In this document: positions 25,921 to 35,613 of the stretch, in pieces
Numbering within the stretch: position 1 is the first letter of the stretch
How the letters are laid out: every line of letters starts with the position of its first letter
Origin: Actinomycetota bacterium
GTDB lineage: Bacteria; Actinomycetota; Acidimicrobiia; Acidimicrobiales; MedAcidi-G1
Direction of reading: 5' to 3'
DNA length: 64,000 bases
Assembly (NCBI GenBank): GCA_014381745.1
Contig: JACNLA010000032.1
Span: 1 to 64,000, forward strand
Translations under genes and position numbers: made by a program
Notes under the pieces: generated by a model
What the model was told of the DNA's origin: nothing
Databases searched by the model: none
What the model saw: only the letters and a program-made list of their open reading frames with translations

Positions 25921-26265
25921 ATGAGTCATCCAGTCGATTCTGAAGAACTTCCCGAGCGGCTCGTCGAGTACGGCAACGCGGCGTTCGTGGTGACCGTGGG
26001 TGGTGACAGAACCCCGAAGATCGTCCACGTTCCCGTGGTCTGGGACGGCGAGGCGATCCGCTGCACACCCGGCACAGGCACCCTGGCCAACCTGGCTACC
26101 CCTGCACCGTTGACCCTGGTGTTTCCGGCGCCCGAGCCCGGTGACTACAGCATGCTCCTCGATGGCGAGGGGGTTGCCGACGGCGAGGTGGCGGTAATCA
26201 CCCTCACCGGTGCCGTGCTTCACCGTCCGGCACCTGACAAGCCCGGCGACCAGATCCGCTGCTGA
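25921..26265 (+). CDS. Pyridoxamine 5'-phosphate oxidase-like flavin-binding protein
   Basis: 114-residue split-barrel protein (AAFVVTVGGDRTPKIVHVPVVWDG, then ALTLVFPAPEPGDYS-type strands), compact for the family. Such proteins bind FMN, F420 or haem, and no specific activity can be assigned. Divergent from the mod operon and convergent with the amidohydrolase (4-bp gap). Confidence 0.65.
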   Translation: MSHPVDSEELPERLVEYGNAAFVVTVGGDRTPKIVHVPVVWDGEAIRCTPGTGTLANLATPAPLTLVFPAPEPGDYSMLLDGEGVADGEVAVITLTGAVLHRPAPDKPGDQIRC

Positions 26266-26269
26266 ACTG

Positions 26270-27859
26270 TCAGGCAGAGAACTCGATGGAGCCACCAACG
26301 ACGGTCGCTTGAACCGGAATGTCCCTGATTGCGTCTGGCTCAACCGTGAAGGGGTCGTCGCCGAGCACCACGAGGTCTGCCAGTTTGCCGACCCCGAGGG
26401 TTCCCTTTTCGTGTTCCTCCATGTTCAGGTAGGCCGCTGAGCTGGTGTAGCCGGCAACGGCGGCCTCGATGCTTGCTCGCTGCTGTGGACCCAGCACGTC
26501 GCCATCGCGGGTGGTCCTGGTAACCGCTGTCCAGATCGTGAACAGCGGATCTATCGGGGTGACCGGGGCGTCGCAGTGCAACGCATGGGGGATGCCGTGT
26601 TCTGCAAAGCTGGCCAGGGGATCGATGCGCTCGGCCCGCTCCGGGCCGAGGAAGCGGTCGCGGTGGCGGTCGCCCCAGTACCAGACGTGGTTGGCAAAGA
26701 CCGATGCCAGCACACCCAGCCTGGCCATGCGCTCGAGTTGGTCCTCTCTGGCCATCTGTACGTGCTCCAGGCGGTGACGGTGGTCGGCTCTGGGTGTGTT
26801 CTCAAGGGCAGCCTCGATGGCATCCAGTGCGTTGTCGATCGCCTGGTCGCCGTTGGTGTGGATGGCAACCTGCCAGCCCTTCAGGTGTGCATCCGTGACG
26901 AGGTCGATCAGCTCGGAGGCGGAGATGACCTCGGTTCCCATGACGTCGGGGCGGTCGTAGTACCCCTTGCAGAGACAGGCCGTGTACCCCTGGATTGACC
27001 CGTCGCTGATGAACTTCATCGCCCCCAGCGAGAGCCGGTCACCACCGAGGCCCGTACGGAACGGGATCTGGTCGGCTGTACTCCACATCGGGAACAGCCG
27101 TGCCCGTATGCGAAGGTCACCTGACTCGATTGCCTGCTGGTAGGCGCTGTACATGGTCGGGTACATGACAGCGGCGTCGGTGGTGCTGGTGACGCCGCGC
27201 TCAAGGCAGCGGTTCGAGATGGCCTTCGCCCCGGCAATCAACTCGTCAACGGTGGCCGGCGGGATCGAGGACGCCACGTTGAAGTTGGCCGTCTCGTGCA
27301 TTTCGCCGGTTAGGTGACCCTCTGCATCGCGGATGAACGCACCGCCGGGTGGATCATCGACAGAGTCGTCAACACCGGCTCTTGCCAGCATCGCCGAGTT
27401 TGCGTACGAGAGGTGCCCGGAGATGTGGCGGATGAGAACAGGGTGGTTGGTGGTCGCCTCGTCCAGATCGTGGTGCGTCAGGTGTCGGTTGTCGTCGATG
27501 AGGCTGTCGTCGTAACCCCACGCCTGAATCGGCTCACCCATAGGTGTCTTGTCGGCCCATTCCCGCAGGGCGACGACAACCTCCGCGATCGACCGGCACG
27601 GCGGCGTGCCGATCTGCGGGGCCGTCATCTGCACTCCGGCAAGGAGGGGGTGCATGTGGGTCTCGATGAACCCCGGAAGAACGGTTGCCCCACCGAGGTC
27701 GACGGTCTCTGTTCCCGATCCGGAGAAGGCCTCGACATCGTGCCTGTCGCCGACGGCCAGGATTCGGCCCTGCCACGAGGCGAGCGCCTCGGCGGTGGGG
27801 TGGGCCGGGTCGAGCGTGTTGAAGCCGGCGTTGACGAAGATGCGGTCGGCGACGGTCAC
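26270..27859 (-). CDS. Amidohydrolase family protein (YtcJ-like)
   Basis: 529-residue metal-dependent hydrolase. It has the HxH metal motif in GFIETHMHP (near 70), later His residues in VAIHTNGDQAID and RHRLEHVQM, and Asp in HALHCDAPVTP. The C-terminal composite domain ends KLADLVVLGDDPF. These YtcJ-like enzymes hydrolyse amides such as N-acyl compounds. GTG start at 27859. Downstream of the enoyl-CoA hydratase gene by 14 bp, so probably co-transcribed. Confidence 0.85.
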   Translation of the reverse strand: MTVADRIFVNAGFNTLDPAHPTAEALASWQGRILAVGDRHDVEAFSGSGTETVDLGGATVLPGFIETHMHPLLAGVQMTAPQIGTPPCRSIAEVVVALREWADKTPMGEPIQAWGYDDSLIDDNRHLTHHDLDEATTNHPVLIRHISGHLSYANSAMLARAGVDDSVDDPPGGAFIRDAEGHLTGEMHETANFNVASSIPPATVDELIAGAKAISNRCLERGVTSTTDAAVMYPTMYSAYQQAIESGDLRIRARLFPMWSTADQIPFRTGLGGDRLSLGAMKFISDGSIQGYTACLCKGYYDRPDVMGTEVISASELIDLVTDAHLKGWQVAIHTNGDQAIDNALDAIEAALENTPRADHRHRLEHVQMAREDQLERMARLGVLASVFANHVWYWGDRHRDRFLGPERAERIDPLASFAEHGIPHALHCDAPVTPIDPLFTIWTAVTRTTRDGDVLGPQQRASIEAAVAGYTSSAAYLNMEEHEKGTLGVGKLADLVVLGDDPFTVEPDAIRDIPVQATVVGGSIEFSA

Positions 27860-27873
27860 TGGTCTGTCAGCCC

Positions 27874-28671
27874 CTATGAGCGTTTGGCGCCCTGTATTTT
27901 CCCCAGGTAGGCGGCCTGGGCTGCCCGTGCCTCTGGATCACGTAGTGCAGCACCGAGACCGTCACCGTCGGACCACGCCCGGCCGGTGCCGACCATCTGG
28001 CTGGTGACAGCGTTTACGTGGGCCTTTGTAGCGAGGACCGCCAGGCGTGGCCGGGAGGCAACCTCTTCAGCCAGGTAGTCGACCGCTGCGTCCAGCTCGG
28101 CTGCGGGCACCACCCGGTTCACAAAGCCGGCCGCCTTCGCCTCGGCGGCGTCGAAGGGGCGACAGGTCATAACGAGTTCCTTTGTGAGGGCCGGTCCGAT
28201 TTCACGGACCAGACGCGGGATGCCTCCCCACGCCAGCGGAATGCCCAGGTCCACCTCGGGTATGAAGAAGTTGGAGTCATCAGCCGCGACGCGGAGGTCA
28301 CATGCCGCTGCCAGCACCAGGCCACCACCTACCACGTGGCCGTGGAGTCGGGCGATGAGCACAGGTGTCGTGCGTTCCAGGGCGTCGGCCATGAGGCGAC
28401 CAGTGTCGGCGGGAATGCGGCCCCCGGCCGGAGACTGCGGCATGTCGTCCCTGAACTCGTTCACGTTGAAGCCGGCGCAGAAGGCACGACCGGCACCGTC
28501 CACCACGACCACGCGCAGGTCCGGCTGATGGTCGAACCAGTCGGCAGCGGCGACTATCTCGGCCATCACCTCGTTGGTGAGGGAGTTGAGGCTGTCGGGG
28601 CGGTTCAGGGTGAGGGTGGCGCGTCTGCCGTCACAGGTGATCAGCAGGTGTTCAAATGCGGGAGTGTCCAT
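27874..28671 (-). CDS. Enoyl-CoA hydratase/isomerase family protein
   Basis: 265-residue crotonase-fold protein with NRPDSLNSLT, the oxyanion-hole segment GRAFCAGFNVNEF, HGHVVGGGLVLAAACDL and the acidic PEVDLGIPLAWGG. ATG 28671 gives the family N-terminus (MDTPAFEHLLITCDG); a longer in-frame extension overlaps valS and is rejected. It lies 34 bp after valS and 14 bp before the amidohydrolase. Confidence 0.88.
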   Translation of the reverse strand: MDTPAFEHLLITCDGRRATLTLNRPDSLNSLTNEVMAEIVAAADWFDHQPDLRVVVVDGAGRAFCAGFNVNEFRDDMPQSPAGGRIPADTGRLMADALERTTPVLIARLHGHVVGGGLVLAAACDLRVAADDSNFFIPEVDLGIPLAWGGIPRLVREIGPALTKELVMTCRPFDAAEAKAAGFVNRVVPAAELDAAVDYLAEEVASRPRLAVLATKAHVNAVTSQMVGTGRAWSDGDGLGAALRDPEARAAQAAYLGKIQGAKRS

Positions 28672-28705
28672 GGCGGCAGTCTGACAGCGCGCCGCCCGGC
28701 AGGTG

Positions 28706-31309
28706 CTATTCGGGCGCCGCTTCCAATTCGACCTCGGCCGAGAGCGACGGTCCTTCGGCCAGGTCAAGGTGTTCGGCACGTGCGGCGGCAGCCACGTCGG
28801 CCAGAACCGGTCGCAACACGTCCAACCTCTCGGTGGTGTCGGTGATCGTGGCAGCCACGACAGGGGTGACGAGCGAGCGCTTGGCATTGGTCTTGTGCTT
28901 GCGTAGCTCGGCCAGTGCAGCCGCGGCGACGTCGGCTGTCACCTTGTCTGCACCTGCAGCCGCGGTACGGATCTCGTCGGCGTCGGGCCAGGACTGTCGG
29001 TGGATGGAGCCCTCCTGCCACCAGGCCCAGACCTCTTCGGTGACGAAAGGAAGGATCGGGGCGAACAGGCGCAGCATCGTGGACAGCGCCATGCGGAGGG
29101 CGTTGCGGGCGGACTGAGCACCTTCCTCGTCACCTTCGTAGGCACGGTTCTTCACGAGCTCGACGTAGTCGTCGGTGAAGGACCAGAAGAAGGTCTCGGT
29201 GCGCTCCAGCGAGCGGGCGTAGTCGAATCCATCGAAGGCCGATGTGGCCTCGTCGACGAGATCTGCCAGTCCGGCCAGCATCGCCCGGTCCAACGGGTTG
29301 GTGATGAGGGAAGGGTCGATTGTGACGGGCTGGTCGGAGTCGGTGCCGAAGCCCAGCACGAACCGGCTGGCGTTGAGGATCTTGATGGCCAGACGCCGCC
29401 CGATCTTCATCTTTCCGTCGTCGAACGCTGTGTCGGTTCCGGGCCGCCCGCTGGCCGCCCAGTAGCGCACGGCATCTGAGCCGTACTGCTCCAGCAGGCC
29501 CATCGGTGTCACCACGTTGCCCTTGGACTTGGACATCTTCTTTCGGTCCGGGTCTAGGACCCAGCCGCTCAGGGCGCAGTGGCGCCAGGGGGCGACGTCC
29601 TCCTCGAGGTGGGATCTCACAGCGGTCGAGAAAAGCCAGGTCCTGATGATGTCGTGGGCCTGAGGGCGCATGTCCATCGGGTAGGTCCGGGCAAAGAGGT
29701 CGTCGTCGCCGTCCCAGCCACAGGCGATCTGGGGGGAGAGCGACGAGGTGGCCCAGGTGTCCATCACGTCGGGGTCGCCCATGAAGCCACCGGGTTGGCC
29801 TCGCTGTTCCTCGCTGTAGCCGGGAGCGGTGTCGCTGGACGGGTCGATGGGGAGGTCGGTCGTATCGGGGGTGATCGGCTCGTCGTAGACCGGTTCTCCC
29901 GATTCGTCGAGGGCATACCAGAGCGGCAACGGCACCCCGAAGAAGCGTTGCCTGCTGATAAGCCAGTCGCCGTTGAGGCCCTCGATCCAGTTGGTGTAGC
30001 GGGCCTGCATGTAGGGCGGGTGCCAGGTGATCTCGTCGCCACGGGCGATGAGGGCGGCCTGGAGGTCGGGGTTTCGGCCGCCGTTGGTTATATACCACTG
30101 GCGGCTCGTCACGATCTCGAGCGGCCTGTCTCCCTTTTCGAAGAACTTGACCGGGTGGGTGATCGGTTCCGGCTCGCCGACGACCTCGCCGGTCTCGTTC
30201 AAGATGGCGACCATCTCCTCCTGTGCGGAGAAGACGGTCTTTCCCGCTAGTCGTTCGTATGCAGCCAGGCCTGCCTCGGTCTCGACACAGGCCGGGGCTT
30301 CGGCCGTGAAGCGGCCCGACCGGTCGATGACCGCCGACACCGGTAGGTCAAGCTCGCGCCACCAGATGACGTCTGTCGTGTCGCCAAAGGTGCAGATCAT
30401 GGCGATGCCGGTTCCCTTTTCGGGATCGGCCAGCTCGTGGGCATGTACGGGTACCTCCACACCGAACACCGGGGTGGTGACCGTCTGGCCAAAGAGTGGC
30501 TTGTAGCGGTCGTCGTCGGGGTGGGCGACAAGGGCCACACACGAGACCAGCAGCTCGGGGCGGGTGGTTGCAATGTGCAGGTCAGAACCGTCGGGCCTGT
30601 GGAAGGCCAGCCGGTGGTAGGCGGCCGGCCTGTCGCGGTCCTCCAGCTCGGCCTGGGCCACTGCCGTTCGGAACGTGACGTCCCAGAGCGACGGTGCCTC
30701 CATCTGGTAGGCCTCGCCGCGTGCCAGGTTTCCGAGGAAGGCCCGTTGTGCCAGGCGCTGGCTGCGCTCGTCGATCGTGGCATAGGTCTGGGACCAGTCC
30801 ACCGAGAGGCCAAGGTGGCGCCAGAGTTCCTCGAAGGCCTTTTCGTCCTCGGCGGTGAGCCTGTGGCACAGATCCACAAAGTTGCGACGGCTGATGTTGA
30901 TCTCGCGGCGCTTCTTGATGGCCTTCGGGTCACCGGCATCAGATGGCGGCTCAAAGGCCGGGTCGTGGGGGAGCGACGGGTCGCAGCGGACCCCGTAGTA
31001 GTTCTGGACCCGGCGTTCGGTCGGCAGGCCGTTGTCGTCCCAACCCATCGGGTAGAAGACCTCGTCGCCGCGCATGCGTCGGTAGCGGGCGACGGTGTCG
31101 GTGTGGGTGTAGGAGAACACGTGGCCCACGTGTAGCGAGCCGCTCACCGTCGGGGGTGGCGTGTCGATCGAGAAGACCTGGTTGCGGTCCTTAGTGCGGT
31201 CGAACGTGTAGGTGCCAGATGCCTCCCAGACGGCATCCCAGCGTGCCTCAAGACCCTCCAGGGTCGGCTTGTCGGGGATCGCTCTCTTTGATCCGGATGG
31301 GTCAGTCAT
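28706..31309 (-). CDS. valS: Valyl-tRNA synthetase
   Basis: 867-residue class I synthetase. HIGH-type motif GSLHVGHVF near residue 58, CP1 editing domain with TTRPELL, and KMSKS loop KKMSKSKGN near 593. It charges tRNA-Val and edits misactivated threonine. Unlike E. coli ValRS (about 950) the C-terminal coiled-coil arm is short. Divergent from the MFS exporter; a TAGCCT box lies 9 nt before the ATG. Confidence 0.95.
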   Translation of the reverse strand: MTDPSGSKRAIPDKPTLEGLEARWDAVWEASGTYTFDRTKDRNQVFSIDTPPPTVSGSLHVGHVFSYTHTDTVARYRRMRGDEVFYPMGWDDNGLPTERRVQNYYGVRCDPSLPHDPAFEPPSDAGDPKAIKKRREINISRRNFVDLCHRLTAEDEKAFEELWRHLGLSVDWSQTYATIDERSQRLAQRAFLGNLARGEAYQMEAPSLWDVTFRTAVAQAELEDRDRPAAYHRLAFHRPDGSDLHIATTRPELLVSCVALVAHPDDDRYKPLFGQTVTTPVFGVEVPVHAHELADPEKGTGIAMICTFGDTTDVIWWRELDLPVSAVIDRSGRFTAEAPACVETEAGLAAYERLAGKTVFSAQEEMVAILNETGEVVGEPEPITHPVKFFEKGDRPLEIVTSRQWYITNGGRNPDLQAALIARGDEITWHPPYMQARYTNWIEGLNGDWLISRQRFFGVPLPLWYALDESGEPVYDEPITPDTTDLPIDPSSDTAPGYSEEQRGQPGGFMGDPDVMDTWATSSLSPQIACGWDGDDDLFARTYPMDMRPQAHDIIRTWLFSTAVRSHLEEDVAPWRHCALSGWVLDPDRKKMSKSKGNVVTPMGLLEQYGSDAVRYWAASGRPGTDTAFDDGKMKIGRRLAIKILNASRFVLGFGTDSDQPVTIDPSLITNPLDRAMLAGLADLVDEATSAFDGFDYARSLERTETFFWSFTDDYVELVKNRAYEGDEEGAQSARNALRMALSTMLRLFAPILPFVTEEVWAWWQEGSIHRQSWPDADEIRTAAAGADKVTADVAAAALAELRKHKTNAKRSLVTPVVAATITDTTERLDVLRPVLADVAAAARAEHLDLAEGPSLSAEVELEAAPE

Positions 31310-31383
31310 GGCGGTCAGAGGCTAGCGGTGTACCCCGGGCCTCCTGCAGACCAACGGGGAGGAGCAGGCCGTCAACCGACAGG

Positions 31384-31389
31384 TAGCCT
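31384..31389 (+). promoter_or_regulatory. Putative leaderless -10 box (TAGCCT)
   Basis: Ends 8 nt before the GTG at 31398 of the MFS gene, with no Shine-Dalgarno sequence. Confidence 0.3.
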
Positions 31390-31397
31390 GCGCCGCC

Positions 31398-32597
31398 GTG
31401 GGGAAGCGCTCCGATCATCGAGGCAGGCGACCGCCGGGATTCTGGGTCGTGTGGACCACGGTCGCCATGGATCTCGTCGGTTTTGGAATTGTGATACCTG
31501 TCCTACCTCTCTATGCGGAGGACTTTGGTGCTTCCCCAGCTGTCGCCACAGCGGTGTTGGCTACCTTCTCGGCTGCCCAGATGGCTGCGGCCCCGCTCTG
31601 GGGTCGCCTCTCTGACAGGATCGGGCGCAAGCCCGTACTTATCGTCGCCCTAGTCGGGTCGGCGGCCGGGAGCCTCGTTACCGGCCTGGCCGGAGCACTG
31701 TGGGTCCTTTTCCTTGGGCGGGCTCTCGACGGGGCGTCGGGGTCCTCATACGCGGTCGGTCAGGCCGCGGTGGCCGACCTGGCCGAGCCGGCGGACCGTC
31801 CGCGACTGCTCGGCCTGCTGGCGGCGGCGTTCGGCCTCGGGTTTGTGATCGGGCCGCTGATCGGATCTCTGGCGGCATTGGGGAGCCGGGAGCTTCCGTT
31901 CTACGTGGCGGCCGGCCTTGCAGCGTTGAACGCCCTGGTGGCGTTGGTGCGCCTGCCGTCCGGGTCCCGGGTCGGTGCTGTGTCTGACGCCCACCATCTG
32001 GGACCGCTGGCAGCGCTGGGCGGTGCCGGCCCGGCGATGAGGCGACTGGCCCTGTTGGCATTCGTCGGGATGGCCGGCTTCGCCGGCTTCGAGTCGACCT
32101 TCGCCATGCTGGTGGATCGGCGCTTCCCGCAACTGGACGACCCATCCATCTACGGGCTGTTCGCCTCGATCGGTCTGGTCATGGTTGTGGTTCACACGCG
32201 ACTTGTCGGGCCTGCAAATGATCGCCTCGGTACCAGCGGTGCCCTACGGATCTCGCTCTTGTTCGTGTCGTGCGGGATGCTCGTGCTGGCACTCGGTGGG
32301 GCGTGGGTCGGCCTGACGGTGGCCCTGTTGTTGCTGGTCCTTGGCCAGGGACTGTTCGGCCCGACATTGTCGGCAGCCACGGTCGAAACCGTCGGAGAAG
32401 ATGCAAGGGGCGCTGCGCTGGGCCTCCAGCAGAGCGCCGGTGCTCTCGGACGGATTGTGGGGCCTCTCGGCGCCGGTGTCCTCTTCGGACAGGTCGCGAC
32501 GGGTGCGCCATATCTGGTCGGTGCTCTCCTTGCAGCGACGGCCATCTTGTTGGTAGGACAGCCGGCCGGTGAGGAAGCCACGGTTACCGGTCGGTAG
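31398..32597 (+). CDS. MFS transporter (TetA-like drug exporter family)
   Basis: 399 residues with about 12 hydrophobic helices. It has the major-facilitator motif A in WGRLSDRIGRKPVL near 70, the antiporter-like GFGLGFVIGPLIGS in helix 5, and a second half repeating the fold. The closest resemblance is to proton-driven tetracycline or multidrug exporters; the substrate is not deducible. Alone between divergent valS and a downstream acyl-CoA dehydrogenase. Confidence 0.88.
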   Translation: MGKRSDHRGRRPPGFWVVWTTVAMDLVGFGIVIPVLPLYAEDFGASPAVATAVLATFSAAQMAAAPLWGRLSDRIGRKPVLIVALVGSAAGSLVTGLAGALWVLFLGRALDGASGSSYAVGQAAVADLAEPADRPRLLGLLAAAFGLGFVIGPLIGSLAALGSRELPFYVAAGLAALNALVALVRLPSGSRVGAVSDAHHLGPLAALGGAGPAMRRLALLAFVGMAGFAGFESTFAMLVDRRFPQLDDPSIYGLFASIGLVMVVVHTRLVGPANDRLGTSGALRISLLFVSCGMLVLALGGAWVGLTVALLLLVLGQGLFGPTLSAATVETVGEDARGAALGLQQSAGALGRIVGPLGAGVLFGQVATGAPYLVGALLAATAILLVGQPAGEEATVTGR

Positions 32598-32638
32598 CGT
32601 CTGCGGACAATCAATCTCCTACCTGCGAGGATCCCGGG

Positions 32639-33853
32639 ATGGCCGACTTCTCCCTTGAGCTGAACGAAGACCAGGTCCAGTTGCGCGACTGGGTTCATGA
32701 GTTCGCCGTCGACGTGATTCGTCCGGCTGCCGAGGAGTGGGATCGCCGCGAGGAGGTCCCCTGGCCGATAATTCAGGAGGCAGCCAAGATCGGCCTCTAC
32801 GGGTGGGAGTTTCTGGCTGACGGCATGTTCAACGACGACACCGGCCTGAACCTGATCGTGGCCATCGAGGAGCTCTTCTGGGGCGACGCTGGTATCGGTA
32901 TGGCCATCATGGGATCCGGCCTGGCCGCCGCGGGAATAGCCGCTGCCGGAACCCAGGAGCAGGTGATGGAGTGGGTGCCGCAGTGCTACGGCAGCGCCGA
33001 TGACGTCAAGTTGGGGGCGTTCGCCGCCTCGGAGCCGGACGCAGGGTCAGATGTGTCTGCCATTCGCACCCGGGCGGTGTACGACGAGGCTGCCGACGAG
33101 TGGGTCATCAACGGTGTAAAGACCTGGATCAGCAATGGTGGCATCGCCGACGTCCACGTGGTCGTGGCGGTGGTCGACCCTGAACTGAAGAGCCGGGGCC
33201 ATGCCTCGTTCGTCATTCCACCGGGGACCTCCGGCCTCTCTCAGGGCCAGAAGTTCTCCAAGCACGGCATTCGGGCCAGCCACACAGCCGAGGTCATCCT
33301 GGATGATGTGAGGGTGCCCGGCAGTTGCCTGCTTGGCGGAAAGGAAAAGCTGGACGCTCGTCTGGCTCGGGTCAGGGAGGGCAAACGAGGCAACTCACAG
33401 GCGGCCATGCAGACCTTCGAGTCGACAAGGCCATCGGTCGGCGCACAGGCCGTTGGTGTGGCACGGGCGGCATTTGAGTACTCGCGCGACTACGCCAAGG
33501 AGCGGGTGCAGTTCGGTCGGCCGATTATCCAGAATCAGGCAATCTCGTTCATGTTGGCTGACATGGCAACCGAGATCGACGCTGCCCGCATGCTCGTCTG
33601 GCGTGCCGCGTGGTTGGCAAGGCAGGGTGGTTTCGTCGAGGCCGAGGGTTCCAAGGCCAAGCTGAAGGCGGGCCGGGTGGCGGTCTGGACAACCGAGAGG
33701 GCAATGCAGATACTGGGTGGCGCCGGTTACGTAACCGACCACCCGGTGGAGCGCTGGCACCGGGACGCCAAGATCTACGACATCTTCGAGGGCACCGAGC
33801 AGATCCAGCAGTTGGTGATTGCCCGTGCCCTCTCGGGCCTGCGCATCGAATAA
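32639..33853 (+). CDS. Acyl-CoA dehydrogenase
   Basis: 404-residue flavoprotein: the N-terminal helical domain, the middle segment AFAASEPDAGSDVSAIRTRA (FAD contact), the signature EGTEQIQQLVIARAL with catalytic-type Glu near 382, and LGGAGYVTDHPVERWHRDAK. It would oxidise an acyl-CoA to the enoyl-CoA and pass electrons to ETF. Its 3' end abuts and overlaps a truncated dehydratase gene on the other strand. Confidence 0.93.
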   Translation: MADFSLELNEDQVQLRDWVHEFAVDVIRPAAEEWDRREEVPWPIIQEAAKIGLYGWEFLADGMFNDDTGLNLIVAIEELFWGDAGIGMAIMGSGLAAAGIAAAGTQEQVMEWVPQCYGSADDVKLGAFAASEPDAGSDVSAIRTRAVYDEAADEWVINGVKTWISNGGIADVHVVVAVVDPELKSRGHASFVIPPGTSGLSQGQKFSKHGIRASHTAEVILDDVRVPGSCLLGGKEKLDARLARVREGKRGNSQAAMQTFESTRPSVGAQAVGVARAAFEYSRDYAKERVQFGRPIIQNQAISFMLADMATEIDAARMLVWRAAWLARQGGFVEAEGSKAKLKAGRVAVWTTERAMQILGGAGYVTDHPVERWHRDAKIYDIFEGTEQIQQLVIARALSGLRIE

Positions 33854-34428
33854 GGCGTCTCTAACTGACGGCGAACCTCAGTTGCGGCGTCGGTGATTGC
33901 CCTACCGGATACGTCTTCGGCGATCTTCCTCATCCTGTCGTACTCGTGGCGCAGGTACTCGACGCTTCCGGCCGAGTTCGGGTTCTGGGGGAGGTAGAGG
34001 ATCTGGCACGGATAGTCGAAATTGCGTCCCCATATTGTTGCCAGGTTGCGGGCGGTGTCGCAGATGGGATGGGAGACGAACATGTCCAGGTGGATCCTCT
34101 CGTCGAGGACCAGTTCGAGTGAGGTCTTGAGGATCGAGCAGAGGTAGGAACCGAAGCGCGAGTCGGCGAGGTTTGGTTCCAGCGGGGCGCCTCGCATCTT
34201 GAAGGGGAGCATTCCGGCGGCGTGCACGACCTCTTCCGGGAAGGCCACCTGGAAGTGGCCGACCACCTTGCCGCCGGACTCGCGCCAGCGTGCAACCGTC
34301 TCGAAATCAGGGGATTCGACCATGTAGCAACACTCCAGGAGTGCGTCGTCGAGCGACTTGTCGCGCCATTCGTGAAATACCGGCAACGTTGTCGCCAAGT
34401 TGCTACCGGGCCTAGGTTGCCCCGGCAT
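33775..34428 (-). pseudogene. Truncated 2-hydroxyacyl-CoA dehydratase/benzoyl-CoA reductase-type subunit (HgdB/FldB-like)
   Basis: Residues about 40-180 resemble the N-terminal half of HgdB/FldB/BcrB-type subunits: KVVGHFQVAFPEEVVHAAGMLP, SYLCSILKTSLEL and SHPICDTARN. The two Cys there are candidate [4Fe-4S] ligands. Intact members have about 380-430 residues. Here recognisable similarity ends near residue 180 (nt 33889). The last 37 residues run antisense into the acyl-CoA dehydrogenase 3' end, stopping at 33775. The C-terminal half is therefore missing. Neither a partner subunit nor an ATP-dependent activase is nearby. Probably a remnant left by a deletion; start codon uncertain. Confidence 0.65.
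34413..34418 (+). promoter_or_regulatory. Putative leaderless -10 box (TAGGTT)
   Basis: Ends 8 nt before ATG 34427 of the hemerythrin-like gene. The region is also the 5' end of the opposite truncated gene. Confidence 0.35.
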
Positions 34429-34993
34429 GCCTTCTGACCGACCCCCTTCACCGACTGCCCTGCTCCGTGAGGAGCATCAGCTCATCCTGTCGGTGGCAGA
34501 TGCCCTCAGCAGGGTGCTCGCGATCGACTCGCCCGGTGGGCCGCCTGCGGTTGACACCGTGGAGGGGTGCACGACCTTCTTTCGACTCTTTGCCGATGCC
34601 TGCCACCACTCCAAGGAGGAGAACCTCCTTTTCCCCGCGCTGGAGGCCCACGGTATGTCCCGTGACGCCGGACCGATAGCGGTGATGCTCTACGAGCACG
34701 AACAGGGCCGTGCGCTGGTACAGGCCATGGTGGAACTGCTTGAACAGGTACGAGCGGGCATCCGCGGGTCGGAGCCGGATCTCCGGACGGCGTCTTCGAA
34801 CTTCGTCGCCCTGATCACATCCCACATAGCCAAGGAGGACGGGATCCTCTTCGACATGGCCGATCATCTGATTCAGGGGCCTGCCTGCGACACCCTCTGT
34901 GCGGCCTATGCGGAGCTCGCCGACGAGCGATATGAGGGCCACTCGAAGCAGGACCTTGTGGATCTGGCTGCGGAGATACTGGAAGCCGGGTAG
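34427..34993 (+). CDS. Hemerythrin-like (HHE) domain protein
   Basis: 188-residue four-helix protein with the spaced His/Glu diiron pattern: LREEHQLI, ACHHSKEENLLFP, YEHEQGRALV and SHIAKEDGILF. It probably binds a non-haem diiron centre and may sense or store O2, NO or iron. ATG 34427 was chosen; the in-frame upstream codons from 34400 lack family similarity. Confidence 0.85.
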   Translation: MPSDRPPSPTALLREEHQLILSVADALSRVLAIDSPGGPPAVDTVEGCTTFFRLFADACHHSKEENLLFPALEAHGMSRDAGPIAVMLYEHEQGRALVQAMVELLEQVRAGIRGSEPDLRTASSNFVALITSHIAKEDGILFDMADHLIQGPACDTLCAAYAELADERYEGHSKQDLVDLAAEILEAG

Positions 34994-35071
34994 GGCCCGT
35001 ATCCTTGGTTGAAGTGACTTCCCTCTGACCCGGGTGCCAATGGCGCCACGCACAGGACAGGAGTTCCCGAG

Positions 35072-35587
35072 ATGACCGATTTCAACCCCGCCCCACCTTC
35101 AACCCCCGCCGCCGACCCGGCATCCCTTGTTCCCGCCGGATGGTGGTGTCGTGCCAAGGCGCTGATCCTCGACATTCTTATCTTTCTCCTGGCTGCCCTT
35201 ATACCCATGGTGATGGTCACCGTCGGGTTGGTGTTCGCGTTGGTCGATGAGGCCGACAGCGGATCGTCCGGTGTCGGCTGGCTGCTCTTCGCCGTCGGGG
35301 TGGGAGCCAGCGTCGCTGTGATGGTGTGGGCCGGCTGGAAGTTTGGCTGGCGCCAGGGCATCACCGGTACGACACCCGGCAAGAACAGGCTGGGCATCAG
35401 GCTGGTAGACATCGGAACGGGCGAGGCCCCTGGCGGGGCAAAGGGCCTAGGTCGCTGGATCGTTCCAGGTCTCATCAACAGCGTCATCAACGTCTTCCAG
35501 TTGATCGACTACCTGTGGCCTCTCTGGGACGACGAGAACCAGCGGGTCACCGACAAGATGTTCAAGACCCAGGTGGTCGAGGCCTGA
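35072..35587 (+). CDS. RDD family membrane protein
   Basis: 171 residues: a Pro/Ala-rich N-terminus, then three hydrophobic helices (about 30-55, 70-90, 130-155). The family features are an R-x-x-D-like AKALILDILIF segment and GTTPGKNRLGIRLVD before the last helix. Function unknown for most RDD proteins; some act in ion transport. Convergent with clpB (26-bp gap). Confidence 0.82.
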   Translation: MTDFNPAPPSTPAADPASLVPAGWWCRAKALILDILIFLLAALIPMVMVTVGLVFALVDEADSGSSGVGWLLFAVGVGASVAVMVWAGWKFGWRQGITGTTPGKNRLGIRLVDIGTGEAPGGAKGLGRWIVPGLINSVINVFQLIDYLWPLWDDENQRVTDKMFKTQVVEA

Positions 35588-35613
35588 CAACAGGCGGCGG
35601 CTGCACCTGACGG

